The notes under the pieces were generated by a model. It did no database searches. It saw only the letters and a program-made list of their open reading frames with translations, and was not told where the DNA came from. DNA of 64,000 bases from Sediminibacter sp. Hel_I_10 (GTDB lineage: Bacteria > Bacteroidota > Bacteroidia > Flavobacteriales > Flavobacteriaceae), in the NCBI RefSeq assembly GCF_000688335.1, contig NZ_JHZX01000001.1, positions 1,736,001 through 1,800,000 of the forward strand, in the 5' to 3' direction. The position numbers and the translations under genes are program-made. This document shows, in pieces, positions 9,789 to 19,462 of the stretch; the stretch's first letter is position 1, and the number at the start of each line of letters is the position of its first letter.

Positions 9789-10178
9789 TTATGCCATTTT
9801 TGGCGGTTGAAAAACGGATAGTTTTTCAAACAAAGAGCTCGACTCCTCGTAGAAGAAATTAAAAGGAATATCTATAAATAGTTGTTGATCTAAATCAAAA
9901 GAAGAGGTTTCAAACGTAAAGGCTATAGACGAGTGCACACAGGTTTGATGGTGATGTTTAAACGGTAAGTTCTCATGGTCTTTATGATCACTTGGGTGAT
10001 TATCTACAGCATCCCCATAATGCTCTGCTAAAAACTGAAAAAAAGAATCGCCGTACATATTTTGGTGAAATTCGGCATGGTTTAGCAAGACATTGAGATT
10101 TGAAATGTCTTCAACACCGATTTTTAGGCTTTGAACAAGCACCAGTAAAGAAAATGCTATGGCAAACGCTTTTTGCAT
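9789..10178 (-). CDS. small exported His-rich protein at the head of the efflux operon
   Basis: A 129-residue protein starting at the ATG at 10178. A longer frame reaches 10226, but this start gives a proper N-terminus (MQKAFAIAFSLLVLVQSL), a signal peptide or membrane anchor. The middle is rich in His and Asp (HPSDHKDHE ... KHHHQTCVH, about residues 75-100), suitable for binding a soft or borderline metal. The protein ends in FQPPKMA. It precedes CusA-TolC by 77 bases on the same strand. I infer a periplasmic metal-binding accessory of the pump. I do not recognise a named family, and an unrelated role is possible. Confidence 0.75.
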   Translation of the reverse strand: MQKAFAIAFSLLVLVQSLKIGVEDISNLNVLLNHAEFHQNMYGDSFFQFLAEHYGDAVDNHPSDHKDHENLPFKHHHQTCVHSSIAFTFETSSFDLDQQLFIDIPFNFFYEESSSLFEKLSVFQPPKMA

Positions 10179-10266
10179 ATGTTCAAAGTTATAAAAAAGA
10201 ATCTTTAATTGATGACCGAAAATCAAAAATCACATTACAAATTAAATCTATTGAATTAAACGTCCA

Positions 10267-10307
10267 TAAAAAAAAGACGCTCAAGTTCTTTTCAGAACCT
10301 GAGCGCC
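10267..10307 (-). terminator. intrinsic terminator after the 10.3 kb outer-membrane protein
   Basis: The arms at 10276-10289 and 10294-10307 pair over 14 positions. The two imperfect pairs become G-U pairs only in the minus-strand RNA, and a run of nine A on the plus strand (10267-10275) becomes the U tract. It therefore terminates the minus-strand gene that ends at 10333. Confidence 0.88.
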
Positions 10308-10332
10308 TTAACAGTTTATGTCTTTTATTTTT

Positions 10333-10881
10333 TTAAAATCGATACCCTAAATTAAAGCCAAGTTTGCCCACAATCTCGACATCTGAGTCTTTAGTATCTA
10401 ACAAATTACGTCCTATGCCACCAACAAGCTCAAAAGTAAATCCGTTTTTAACCACCCATTTGCCTCCAACACCTAAGCCTAAAGCAAAATTTGTATAATC
10501 TTCACCTTCGCTGTAGCTAATTACCGAATCGCCATTACTTATAAAATAATACTCTTCATTTCTTACAGAATTTAACATTCCAAAGCCTTCCAAAAAGAAA
10601 CCCGCCGCATATTTGTTTCCGAAGAACACACGGTAGTATGGCGAGACATAATAATTAAGGTCAATGTCAACATCAAAGGGTACAAATGCAGAAATCCCTA
10701 CAGAAGAGGATTCGGATAAATTGCGCTCATAACTGGCTTCAATGGCTCCAATCAAGAGAAATATACCATTAATTTTTACTTCGTTATATTTTTCATAAAC
10801 ATCAGGTGCAGTCGTATCTTCTTGAGACAATGCAGAAAGCGTTACACACAACATAAGCGCACAAAAAACTATTTTTTTCAT
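10333..10881 (-). CDS. small outer-membrane beta-barrel protein
   Basis: A 182-residue protein with a cleavable signal peptide (KKIVFCALMLCVTLSALSQ, cut likely after residue 19). The mature part has alternating strands such as GISAFVPFDVDIDLNYYVSPYYRVFF and ends in GKLGFNLGYRF; a C-terminal aromatic residue is the usual outer-membrane insertion signal. The size suits an 8-stranded barrel. The function is unknown. It has its own terminator and lies 105 bases after the larger barrel gene upstream. Confidence 0.75.
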   Translation of the reverse strand: MKKIVFCALMLCVTLSALSQEDTTAPDVYEKYNEVKINGIFLLIGAIEASYERNLSESSSVGISAFVPFDVDIDLNYYVSPYYRVFFGNKYAAGFFLEGFGMLNSVRNEEYYFISNGDSVISYSEGEDYTNFALGLGVGGKWVVKNGFTFELVGGIGRNLLDTKDSDVEIVGKLGFNLGYRF

Positions 10882-10986
10882 GTTATTTAGAGTTAGGGTT
10901 ATTAAATGGTTTGGTAGGGTTTGTCATACCAAAATATAGATGCAATGTTACTAAAAAGGTTGCTTTAAAAATAAAAAAATACTGAC

Positions 10987-13900
10987 TTAAAAATAGGCTT
11001 TCAATTGTACCGTTCCCGTATGAATTGTTTTTGAGGTTTCTGTTTTTCTTCCGAAGTAATTTAAATTTAAATCTAAAAATTTGGTAAGCTTTTTTTGAGC
11101 CAAGAGACTCCATGTAAAATTATTACCCGGTTGAAGCCCCTCTAAGATCTGATAGGATACCGGTGTATTGGCATCGCCCGTAAATTCATTCTTAAAGAAG
11201 TTGACCGCACCGTTTAGTGCTATTTTATTGGTGCTGTTATAGGTAAATGAAATGCCATAATTATTTTGTAAAAGCTGCTCCATATCACCAATACCATTGT
11301 CTTTTGAAGTGTATTGGTAAAACACATCAAAACGCGCATTCTCATTAAAAAGATAGGATAGTTTTGGCTGAAAACGCAGTTCATCCAACTCATAATTTCG
11401 AGAGGCGAAATTTTCGTTTTCACTTTCATTTTTTTCAATGCTCGACTCTAAATTGATGAGCCAGCTCTTAGCAATAAGGTGATTGAATTGCAGTTGATGA
11501 CTGCTCAATTTATTTTCTTGAAAGCCAATGGAAAGTACACTTCTATTGGTATTATTTAAATAGGTGTAAGATGTGGTGTAATTTTGTTTTCCGCGGTTAT
11601 AAAATAGTACGTTTCTAATACTATTGTTCAAGGCGAGTTGGTTATCATCTGCAGATGCAAAAGGATTCAGATCAAAGGTATTGCCCTCTCGCCTCGTTTT
11701 TCTATCGACCAAATACGACGTTTGATTATAAAAATGAGAAAAGACCTGTTTGGTTTTTTCTTCGGAAGTGGACCATTGTTGAAAATTAATCGTCAAAGAC
11801 TGGCTCAACCTGTTTTGATGGGTTTTTACAAAGACCTGATTGGGCAAAAGCACCCTTATAAAACTTCCTTGATCTGAAAACTGCGCCACCTCAAACTCGT
11901 TAAGCTCTTGAATACCGTTGTTGTTATAATCAATCCAGGTATAACTTCCTTGACCTGCTTCTACCTCAACATAAGTAAAATCCTGCTGGGGCAAAGAACC
12001 ACTGTTGGTCTCAAAAATGGTATTGGAAATGACCAAGTTATTGAACAATTTTTGATTAAAATTGATCCGTGAGTTTAAAGAGCGTTCATCTTCAGTGCTC
12101 TCATCTTTACTGTTCAATTTTCTATAGTTGGCATAGATGCCTAAATTGGTATTTGTGTTCTGAATCAATTTTGATCTCACATAATAGGTATTAGAGGTAT
12201 TGACGCGCTCCATCTTATTCGCTCTCAAACTATCGTTAACCCTATACTTATAGCCCAGCTCTACAAAAACACCCGTACTATCGCCATAGCCCGTAAAAGC
12301 TTCATAAGAGTTAAATCTTTGACTCAAGTTGGTCAATAGATCAGTTTCCTTTTGCCGCTGTTCATTATCCTCAAATGCAATTCTTGTACCCACCCATTGC
12401 TTATTGAAACTGTAGGTTACGCGGTTAAAAGAGCGAGAAAATGTAGAAGTAGACACACGACTATTATTGCTCAAAAAACTAGAGTTTGAAAATAAATGCC
12501 AACGGTTTAACCTTAGGTTTGCCAAGAGATTATGCCGATTCCCATTGAAATTTTCTGAATAATTTAAATGCTCAAACTTATAGCTCGCTGTACCCTTTTT
12601 TGGGTGCATCAATTCTACTCCAGAAGACAAAAGGCTTTGATTACCTAAGGGGTTATCCAAATTCCAATCCCTATTGAACTCGGCCCGATACAACCGTTGG
12701 ATGGTGGTGTAATTATCCTGAATGAGATCTGCGTCTGCATAAAGATTCAAGTTCCAAAGACTATCTGTTTTAATGAGATTTTGCTTAACACTTAAACGGC
12801 CCGCAAAGCCATTATTATCACCATCATCTAAGCTTGAAAATAGGTTGAGATCATTTTTGCTTCCTGCCAACTCAAAATAAACATCTGTTCGTTCTGTTGG
12901 CTTATAACTGCCGTTAACTACCGCAACCTGCAATTTCTCTGGAGCATCTAACTGCACCACGGGCGCATAATTACCTTGTGGCACGCCATTAATTGGCGCT
13001 ACGTACTCATAAATGTTTTCAACAGCATTACTGTTGATGAGCATGTAATCGCCTTGATTGACTCCTAATTGGGTAAACTTGACGCTGAAAAGCTGATCCT
13101 CTGGATCATTTGAAAACACAAACACCTCTTCCCCGTTCACGAGTTCCTTTCGGTAGAGAATTCGGTTTTCATCATAGGCCTGCTCTACATCAGAGGGAGC
13201 CACCATTTGAGAGATATTGTCTCCGGCATCGGCAAGAATGCCTACTTGTTCCGTAGAAAGATTTTGTTGAAGGGGTTGGTTCTTGGCATCTACTTCAGAA
13301 TAGACCGAAACCCCTAGTTTTAATTTTTCCGTGGTGTAATTACCGCCACCAAAGGCCGTAAATCGAGAATAATTACGCTCGCTAAATTGATAGTCTACCG
13401 TGATTCTCATTTCCGAAGTTATGGGGAATGTAGAGTTAAAGATGATTTCGCCAGCATTATAGTCAATAATATAATCTTCGTTCTCACCGCGCTCTAATGG
13501 CACACCATTAACATAAACGGTCTCACTGCCCGAAACAATGAGCACAAACAGTTCATTATTGGGGCCGCGTAATTTATAAGGTCCTTGGTTGCCTTCTTGA
13601 GCCGTAAATTGGCTTGTGGTAAATTGCCCACGCACCAATGCTCCCGCTGCAAATAGGTTGGTTGTGGCATCCTCGTCTCCCAAATTGACGTTGACCAACA
13701 GCCCCTGTACGCGCTTGGTAAAACGCGCAAAATAACTGTTATCGTTTACCAAATCAATATCACCTGCCCTAATGTTCCAACGATCACTAAACAACTCAAT
13801 AAATACTTGATCAAACTCATCGAGACGCTGGGAATACCCACTTTCTTGCAACGGAATATTAGCATCTTGAATGGAAGCTCTTAAAGACACCTTCTCGCTT

Positions 13901-14397
13901 ATTTTTCCTGAAATTTGAAGGTCTAACTCACTATTTAACACCGAGTTTTGGTTATTGCCAATCGTGACGCCTCTAGAGATGCTACCAGAAGTACTCAGGC
14001 CATCAAAAGGTGTAAAGGTGTTTTGAAGGTTAGATTGATTGAGTTTGTAGAGTCGTTGAAGGTTATCTGTGTTTTCAACCACCACCTTATCATCCAATTG
14101 AAAATAACTTCGGGTTAAAAACTCTGGGTAGCGTAAATAATCTATTTTAACTGAGTCGGTCTCTATGGGTCTCTTAAACTTTAAAAGCGCTGTTTTAAAA
14201 TCGATACTATAAAAAGTGGTGTCGACTGTAGAATTATCCTTAAGTTTTACTAAAAACCAAGAAGGATTGATGCTTACCGTATCAATTTGAATAGCGTCCC
14301 GAACCGCTATTGTTTTGGTTCTATAATTCGTGCTTGGCTCTTGCGCAAAGACAGAGCAGCCTATTATAAAACACAGAAACGCGATAGTAATTTTCAT
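10987..14397 (-). CDS. large outer-membrane beta-barrel protein, function unknown
   Basis: A 1136-residue exported protein with a signal peptide (residues 1-18, ending SVFAQ). The N-terminal third contains IDTVSINPSWFLVKL, a GVTIGNNQNSVLNSELDLQISG segment and the strand motif VYVNGVPLERGENEDYIIDYNAGEIIF. From about residue 500 on it is Asn/Tyr/Ser-rich with amphipathic strands, ending in GTVQLKAYF, as expected for a large barrel. The motif around residue 300 recalls repeats in large Bacteroidota surface proteins such as SprA, but the length and the rest differ, so I do not assign it. It has no close neighbours in an operon, apart from a possible link to the barrel at 10333-10881. Confidence 0.75.
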   Translation of the reverse strand: MKITIAFLCFIIGCSVFAQEPSTNYRTKTIAVRDAIQIDTVSINPSWFLVKLKDNSTVDTTFYSIDFKTALLKFKRPIETDSVKIDYLRYPEFLTRSYFQLDDKVVVENTDNLQRLYKLNQSNLQNTFTPFDGLSTSGSISRGVTIGNNQNSVLNSELDLQISGKISEKVSLRASIQDANIPLQESGYSQRLDEFDQVFIELFSDRWNIRAGDIDLVNDNSYFARFTKRVQGLLVNVNLGDEDATTNLFAAGALVRGQFTTSQFTAQEGNQGPYKLRGPNNELFVLIVSGSETVYVNGVPLERGENEDYIIDYNAGEIIFNSTFPITSEMRITVDYQFSERNYSRFTAFGGGNYTTEKLKLGVSVYSEVDAKNQPLQQNLSTEQVGILADAGDNISQMVAPSDVEQAYDENRILYRKELVNGEEVFVFSNDPEDQLFSVKFTQLGVNQGDYMLINSNAVENIYEYVAPINGVPQGNYAPVVQLDAPEKLQVAVVNGSYKPTERTDVYFELAGSKNDLNLFSSLDDGDNNGFAGRLSVKQNLIKTDSLWNLNLYADADLIQDNYTTIQRLYRAEFNRDWNLDNPLGNQSLLSSGVELMHPKKGTASYKFEHLNYSENFNGNRHNLLANLRLNRWHLFSNSSFLSNNSRVSTSTFSRSFNRVTYSFNKQWVGTRIAFEDNEQRQKETDLLTNLSQRFNSYEAFTGYGDSTGVFVELGYKYRVNDSLRANKMERVNTSNTYYVRSKLIQNTNTNLGIYANYRKLNSKDESTEDERSLNSRINFNQKLFNNLVISNTIFETNSGSLPQQDFTYVEVEAGQGSYTWIDYNNNGIQELNEFEVAQFSDQGSFIRVLLPNQVFVKTHQNRLSQSLTINFQQWSTSEEKTKQVFSHFYNQTSYLVDRKTRREGNTFDLNPFASADDNQLALNNSIRNVLFYNRGKQNYTTSYTYLNNTNRSVLSIGFQENKLSSHQLQFNHLIAKSWLINLESSIEKNESENENFASRNYELDELRFQPKLSYLFNENARFDVFYQYTSKDNGIGDMEQLLQNNYGISFTYNSTNKIALNGAVNFFKNEFTGDANTPVSYQILEGLQPGNNFTWSLLAQKKLTKFLDLNLNYFGRKTETSKTIHTGTVQLKAYF

Positions 14398-14642
14398 TCA
14401 CTAATTAAACTTGTAAAAGCCTAAATTATTTTATGCTTAAAAGTGACGGTCGATTAGTCGTGTAAAAGTACAGTATTATTTATTTTAGCTGAAAGAAACG
14501 AAACAAGAGCATACAAAGTACCAAAGCTAACATGGTAAATCATCGTACACCATAAAATTTATGCCTTGACATCGTTTTAGGGCGCAAGAAACAATTGGAA
14601 AATTATGCACAATACTATGTTCTCAATACTTAATCCTATTTT

Positions 14643-15413
14643 ATGAAAATTCTATCCTACAACGTCAATGGCGTAAGAGCCGCAATGAACAAAGGCCTAA
14701 TTGAATGGTTAAAAGCTACAAATGCAGATGTTGTATGCCTTCAAGAAATCAAGGCTATGAAAGAGCAAGTCGATATTGAAGCCATAGAAAATGCTGGTTA
14801 TCTCTACAATTATTGGTTTAGTGCTCAAAAAAAGGGATACAGTGGCGTGGCTATTTTAAGTAAGATTGAGCCAATTCATGTTGCCTATGGAACCGGTATT
14901 GAATCTATGGACTACGAAGGAAGAAATTTGAGAGCAGATTTTGACGACATCTCCGTGATGAGCATGTACTTGCCCTCTGGCACAAACGATGCTAGGTTGT
15001 CTCATAAATTTGAGTACATGAACATGATTCATGAATATTTAAACGAATTAAGGCTACAGCACCCCAATCTTGTCGTTTGTGGGGATTATAATATTTGCCA
15101 TGAAGAAATTGACATTCACAACCCAAAAATGAAAGGTGTTTCTGGTTTTTTACCCGAAGAAAGAGAGTGGCTTGGAGATTTTATTGAGAGTGGATTTATT
15201 GATTCATTCAGACATTTGCATCCTGAGAGACAAGAATTTAGTTGGTGGAGCTACCGCGCTAATGCCCGAGCAAATAACAAAGGTTGGCGTTTAGACTACG
15301 GAATGATTAGCGAGCCACTACAAGAAAAATTAAAACGAAGCGTTATCCTTACCGAAGCAGTACACAGTGACCATTGTCCAATCTTGATTGAAATTGAAAG
15401 CAGTGTTGCATAA
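14643..15413 (+). CDS. xth: exodeoxyribonuclease III
   Basis: A 256-residue endonuclease/exonuclease/phosphatase-fold enzyme that cleaves the backbone at abasic sites and trims 3' ends in base-excision repair. The catalytic motifs are in order: SYNVNGVRA (Asn7), CLQEIK (metal-binding Glu), CGDYNICH, LDYGMIS and HSDHCPI (catalytic His). The length is typical. It lies in a 245-base gap from the divergent barrel gene, and the OmpA lipoprotein follows 32 bases later. Confidence 0.95.
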   Translation: MKILSYNVNGVRAAMNKGLIEWLKATNADVVCLQEIKAMKEQVDIEAIENAGYLYNYWFSAQKKGYSGVAILSKIEPIHVAYGTGIESMDYEGRNLRADFDDISVMSMYLPSGTNDARLSHKFEYMNMIHEYLNELRLQHPNLVVCGDYNICHEEIDIHNPKMKGVSGFLPEEREWLGDFIESGFIDSFRHLHPERQEFSWWSYRANARANNKGWRLDYGMISEPLQEKLKRSVILTEAVHSDHCPILIEIESSVA

Positions 15414-15445
15414 TTATTAAATTGACGAACCAAAACTAAAACCCC

Positions 15446-16405
15446 ATGCTTAAAAAATTGTCTTTATTACTGGTAGTAACCCTACTTTCTACCTCTTGTG
15501 TCTCTAAAAAACTGTATACCGATTTAGAGGATAAATATGCAGATCTTAAAAAAGAGAATCGCACCCTATCAGATGAGAATACCGATCTCAAAACCATGCT
15601 CAACCAATCTAAAAACGATTTGGCCAAGCTTCAAATGGAATACGATAAAACCTTTTCTGAACGGAATATGTTACAGGGAGAATATGATGCCATACAATCT
15701 AACCTAGAAAATTTAAAAGCATCTTACGACGCTTTAGAAAAAAACAGCTCTGCTGCTATTGCTGATAACTCTAAGAAGAACAGGGAACTGCTCGCACAAT
15801 TAGAATCTAAAGAACAAGCACTTGCTGCGGAAAACGCCAGACTTGAAAATCTGAAACAACAATTAGAATCCAGATCACAGCGTGTTGCAGAACTAGAAAG
15901 CGTTATCGCCAATAAAGATGCAGCCATGTCTAAGCTTAAAGATGCCGTTTCAAAAGCCTTGACCAATTTTGAAGGAAAAGGGTTAACGGTTGAGCAACGC
16001 AATGGTAAGGTGTACGTTTCTATGGAAAACAAATTACTGTTTGAAAGCGGAAGCTGGGCTGTTGGCTCTCAGGGAAGACAAGCCGTAAAGCAATTAGGAA
16101 CCGTTTTAGCAGACAATCCTGAGATTGCCATACTTATAGAAGGCCACACCGATAACGTGCCTTATCAAGGCAATGCGCAATTAAGTGGCAATTGGGATTT
16201 ATCTACAAAAAGAGCTACGGCCATTGTTAATATTCTTAGAGAGAACAATGCCATAAAACCAGAGAATTTAACAGCAGCGGGTCGAGGCGAGTTTGCACCA
16301 ATAGCCTCAAATGATTCTGCTGAAGGAAAAGCAAAAAACAGAAGGATTGAAGTGATCTTGACACCAAAACTTGACGAGATCTCTAAACTTCTTAATGAGA
16401 TCTAG
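15446..16405 (+). CDS. OmpA-family lipoprotein with coiled coil
   Basis: A 319-residue envelope protein. It has an SPII signal with Cys18 (LLSTSCVS), a long coiled coil over about residues 22-165 (DLEDKYADLKKENRTL ... ENARLENLKQQLESR) and a C-terminal OmpA/MotB peptidoglycan-binding domain (IEGHTDNVPYQG, LSTKRATAIV, AGRGEFAPIAS, KNRRIEVIL). It probably tethers the outer membrane to peptidoglycan. A terminator-like hairpin follows. Confidence 0.9.
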   Translation: MLKKLSLLLVVTLLSTSCVSKKLYTDLEDKYADLKKENRTLSDENTDLKTMLNQSKNDLAKLQMEYDKTFSERNMLQGEYDAIQSNLENLKASYDALEKNSSAAIADNSKKNRELLAQLESKEQALAAENARLENLKQQLESRSQRVAELESVIANKDAAMSKLKDAVSKALTNFEGKGLTVEQRNGKVYVSMENKLLFESGSWAVGSQGRQAVKQLGTVLADNPEIAILIEGHTDNVPYQGNAQLSGNWDLSTKRATAIVNILRENNAIKPENLTAAGRGEFAPIASNDSAEGKAKNRRIEVILTPKLDEISKLLNEI

Positions 16406-16479
16406 AGCACTGCATTTTTATTCAAAATAGCTTTTAAACATTTATTGTTACCTAAAAACCGGTAGCAACTATAGAAATA

Positions 16480-16520
16480 AAGACCTTTCAAGTTTTAAAA
16501 ACGGGAAAGGTCTTTCTATC
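16480..16520 (+). terminator. intrinsic terminator after the OmpA lipoprotein
   Basis: AAGACCTTTC (16480-16489) pairs with GAAAGGTCTT (16505-16514) around a 15-base loop, followed by a T-rich stretch. It sits 75 bases after the stop at 16405 and 57 bases before the next ATG. Confidence 0.7.
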
Positions 16521-16576
16521 TTTAACCTGAGTTCAGTTTAACAAAAAAGACATTCCTGTTTATACGGGCCATACAG

Positions 16577-17614
16577 ATGAAGTACACCACACTACCAACC
16601 ACAAATATCAAAGTCAGTAAGATTTGTTTAGGCACCATGACCTGGGGCAACCAAAACAGTCAAGAAGAAGGTTTTGCCCAAATGGATATGGCGCTTGATA
16701 AGGGCATCAACTTTTTTGATACTGCCGAATTGTATCCTGTTCCTGCCGAACAAAAAACCTACGCCGAGACAGAACGTATTATTGGTAACTGGTTTGAGAA
16801 AACTGGAAACCGAGATAAAGTGGTATTGGCCTCAAAGATTGCCGGTACTGGAGATTACACCGCTCACATTAGAACTAATGGGTTTAGTAAAGCCGCATTA
16901 AATGATGCCGTTAATCAAAGTTTAAAACGATTAAAAACAGATTATATTGACTTGTACCAATTACATTGGCCAGAGCGCAACACGAACACTTTTGGCACTA
17001 GAGATTACGTACATGATGCCGATGACCAATGGACCGATAATTTTAATGAGGTACTCCATACTTTAGATGATATCGTAGCCTCTGGTAAGGTTCGTCATAT
17101 TGGTATTTCCAACGAAAAGGCTTGGGGTACCATGCGCTTTATAGAAGCATCTAAAGCCAACAATTTGGCCCGAATGATTACCATTCAAAATGCTTACTCT
17201 TTATTGAACAGAGCTTTCGAAGGGGATATGGCAGAAATTTCAATGCGAGAAAACATAGGTCTATTAGCATATTCGCCTATGGCCTTTGGGGTGTTATCGG
17301 GAAAATATATCAAGGGTAATGCAGGAGATCAATCTCGATTAAACCTCTTTCCACGATTTTCTAGATACAGCAGTGAAAATTGTACTAAGGCTACAAAACG
17401 CTACTTAAAAATTGCTGAAGATCATAATATGACTTTAGCGCAAATGGCTTTGGCCTTTGTAACCGACAGGCCATTTATGACCAGCAATATCATTGGCGCA
17501 ACAAATTTAAAACAGTTGGAGGAAAATATTGATAGCATCAATTGTACCATCACTGATGAGATGTTAGAAGCTATAAATGCAGTACATGCGGAGATTCCGA
17601 ATCCTGCGACTTGA
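16577..17614 (+). CDS. tas: NADP(H)-dependent aldo/keto reductase, Tas-like
   Basis: A 345-residue TIM-barrel oxidoreductase. Family signatures are LGTMTWGNQNS at the start, FDTAELYPVPAE (catalytic Asp and Tyr), the catalytic His in YQLHWPER, GISNEKAWG, and the C-terminal cofactor-binding stretch IGATNLKQLEENI. The length and the PVPAE/ETERIIGNWF pattern match Tas of Escherichia coli closely. The physiological substrate is not known. It stands alone between two terminators. Confidence 0.9.
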   Translation: MKYTTLPTTNIKVSKICLGTMTWGNQNSQEEGFAQMDMALDKGINFFDTAELYPVPAEQKTYAETERIIGNWFEKTGNRDKVVLASKIAGTGDYTAHIRTNGFSKAALNDAVNQSLKRLKTDYIDLYQLHWPERNTNTFGTRDYVHDADDQWTDNFNEVLHTLDDIVASGKVRHIGISNEKAWGTMRFIEASKANNLARMITIQNAYSLLNRAFEGDMAEISMRENIGLLAYSPMAFGVLSGKYIKGNAGDQSRLNLFPRFSRYSSENCTKATKRYLKIAEDHNMTLAQMALAFVTDRPFMTSNIIGATNLKQLEENIDSINCTITDEMLEAINAVHAEIPNPAT

Positions 17615-17665
17615 TTTAGACTTTGATAAAAAACATAAAGCATCTCGCCCGGTATAATCAAACGA

Positions 17666-17701
17666 AAAAACCCCTTTATTCAGAAGAATAAAGGGGTTTT
17701 A
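17666..17701. terminator. bidirectional terminator between the aldo/keto reductase and rng
   Basis: A perfect 15-bp stem, AAAACCCCTTTATTC (17667-17681) and GAATAAAGGGGTTTT (17686-17700), with loop AGAA. It lies between the convergent stops at 17614 and 17706. Confidence 0.93.
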
Positions 17702-17705
17702 GATA

Positions 17706-19250
17706 TTATTTGATTTCCTTACCGTCTTTGTCATAAAAACGGTATTCAAGATAAGTGTAAGCATCTCGGGGTAAAACTTTTACCCATTTTTTGTGATCCA
17801 TAAACCACTTGGATCGTACTGATGGAAACCCTTTGGTTATAAAGGCCGCTATAAAGGGATGCGCATTAAGCGTTATCTTTTTATAGTCTTTTTTCAACAA
17901 TCGCTCTAGGTCTTGGGTGATGTCTTGAATTACCTTGATTGGTGCTTCAATTTCACTACCGGCAACGCCATTAGGATTCTCTTCTTTTGTTTTGATGTTA
18001 CGTTCTGGACGAACACGTTGTCTGGTAATTTGAACTAAACCAAACTTACTTGGCGGCAAAATCTTATGTTTTGCCTTATCATCACTCATTTCATTCTTGA
18101 GGTGATTGTACAATTTTTTTCGATTCTCTGCAGATCTCATATCAATGAAATCGATAACGATAATACCACCCATATCACGCAAGCGTAATTGTCTGGCAAT
18201 TTCTGTAGCCGAAATCATATTGACCTCTAGTGCAGTATCTTCTTGATTTTTTTGTTTGTTAGATCGGTTTCCGCTATTAACATCAATAACGTGCATTGCT
18301 TCTGTATGTTCAATGACCAAGTAGGCGCCTCTAGCCATAGAGACCGTACGACCAAAAGAAGTCTTGATTTGACGCTCTATACCAAACTTTTCATAAAGTG
18401 GCACGCCATTCTTGTAAAGCTTCACAATGGATTCTTTGCTTGGTGCAATTTCTTGAACATAGTCCTTAATTTGTGCATAAAGTACTTCATCATCTACAGT
18501 AATGCTTGAAAACGAATCATCAAAGATATCTCTTAAGATAGAGGATGCCTTGTTCATCTCGCTCAACACCTTACTTGGTAGGTGCGCTTTATTTAATTTT
18601 TTACACATTGCTGTCCATCTCTCCAGCAAATTCTGTAAATCTTTGTCCAGTTCGGCAACTTTTTTGCCCTCTGCGACAGTACGAATGATAACGCCAAAAC
18701 CTTTTGGGGTAATGCTTTTGACCAAACGTTTTAAACGTTCTTTTTCCTCTTTAGATTCAATTTTTTGAGAAATTGAAATACGATCAGAAAATGGTACTAA
18801 GACAATATAACGACCAGCTATGGACAACTCGCTACTAATGCGAGGACCTTTGGTTGAAATTGGCTCTTTAACAATCTGTACTAAAAGAGATTGATTTGAC
18901 TTTAACGCATTGGCAATGCCACCGTTTTTGTCAATATCTTTCTCAAACTGAAAATTTTTCAGTAAAAAATCGGTATGTCTACCTGTGCTTACACGCTTGA
19001 CGAATTTTAAAAGAGAAGGTAACTTTGGACCTAGGTCATGATAATGCAAGAATGCATCTTTCTCATAGCCAACATTTACAAATGCGGCATTAAGACCAGG
19101 TAACGTTTTACGGGTTTTGGCAATGAACACATCACCAACCGCAAAGTTGTTAGCTTCTTCCTCTTTGTGCAACTCGACAAGTCTTCCATCTTTTAATAAG
19201 GCAAAATCAACAATATCAGAACTAGATCTAATAATCAATTCTTTTTCCAT
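17706..19250 (-). CDS. rng: ribonuclease G/E family endoribonuclease
   Basis: A 514-residue single-strand-specific endoribonuclease for rRNA and mRNA processing. The order is an N-terminal S1-like RNA-binding domain (GDVFIAKTRKTLPGLNAAFV ... DAFLHYHDLG), an RNase H-like and 5'-sensor region, and the DNase I-like catalytic core with metal-binding Asp residues (VIDVNSGN ... IVIDFIDM). The C-terminal small domain has QRVRPERNIK. The CxxC zinc-link of E. coli RNase E is not visible there. There is no long C-terminal degradosome scaffold, so it is of the RNase G type. The 5' leader contains two alternative hairpins, reported under findings. Confidence 0.93.
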   Translation of the reverse strand: MEKELIIRSSSDIVDFALLKDGRLVELHKEEEANNFAVGDVFIAKTRKTLPGLNAAFVNVGYEKDAFLHYHDLGPKLPSLLKFVKRVSTGRHTDFLLKNFQFEKDIDKNGGIANALKSNQSLLVQIVKEPISTKGPRISSELSIAGRYIVLVPFSDRISISQKIESKEEKERLKRLVKSITPKGFGVIIRTVAEGKKVAELDKDLQNLLERWTAMCKKLNKAHLPSKVLSEMNKASSILRDIFDDSFSSITVDDEVLYAQIKDYVQEIAPSKESIVKLYKNGVPLYEKFGIERQIKTSFGRTVSMARGAYLVIEHTEAMHVIDVNSGNRSNKQKNQEDTALEVNMISATEIARQLRLRDMGGIIVIDFIDMRSAENRKKLYNHLKNEMSDDKAKHKILPPSKFGLVQITRQRVRPERNIKTKEENPNGVAGSEIEAPIKVIQDITQDLERLLKKDYKKITLNAHPFIAAFITKGFPSVRSKWFMDHKKWVKVLPRDAYTYLEYRFYDKDGKEIK

Positions 19251-19431
19251 GTTGTTAATTTTAATCCGTTTTGATTCATTTCAAAACAGATGGATACTCA
19301 TTTAATTTGACACAGGATTCCCGACTAACTCCGAAGAATCGGGACGGGAATTTCCAGCGAACCCATGCTTTGCGAAGGTAAAACGCAAATAAATACATGA
19401 ATTCTATATCAAAGAACGTCGTTCTAAAACC

Positions 19432-19459
19432 GAAAAAGTAGTTAAAAAACTACTTTTTC
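19432..19459 (-). terminator. intrinsic terminator after the 29-residue basic protein gene
   Basis: A perfect 12-bp stem, GAAAAAGTAGTT (19432-19443) and AACTACTTTTTC (19448-19459), with loop AAAA. It starts four bases beyond the stop codon of the small gene on the minus strand. Confidence 0.75.
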
Positions 19460-19462
19460 AAT

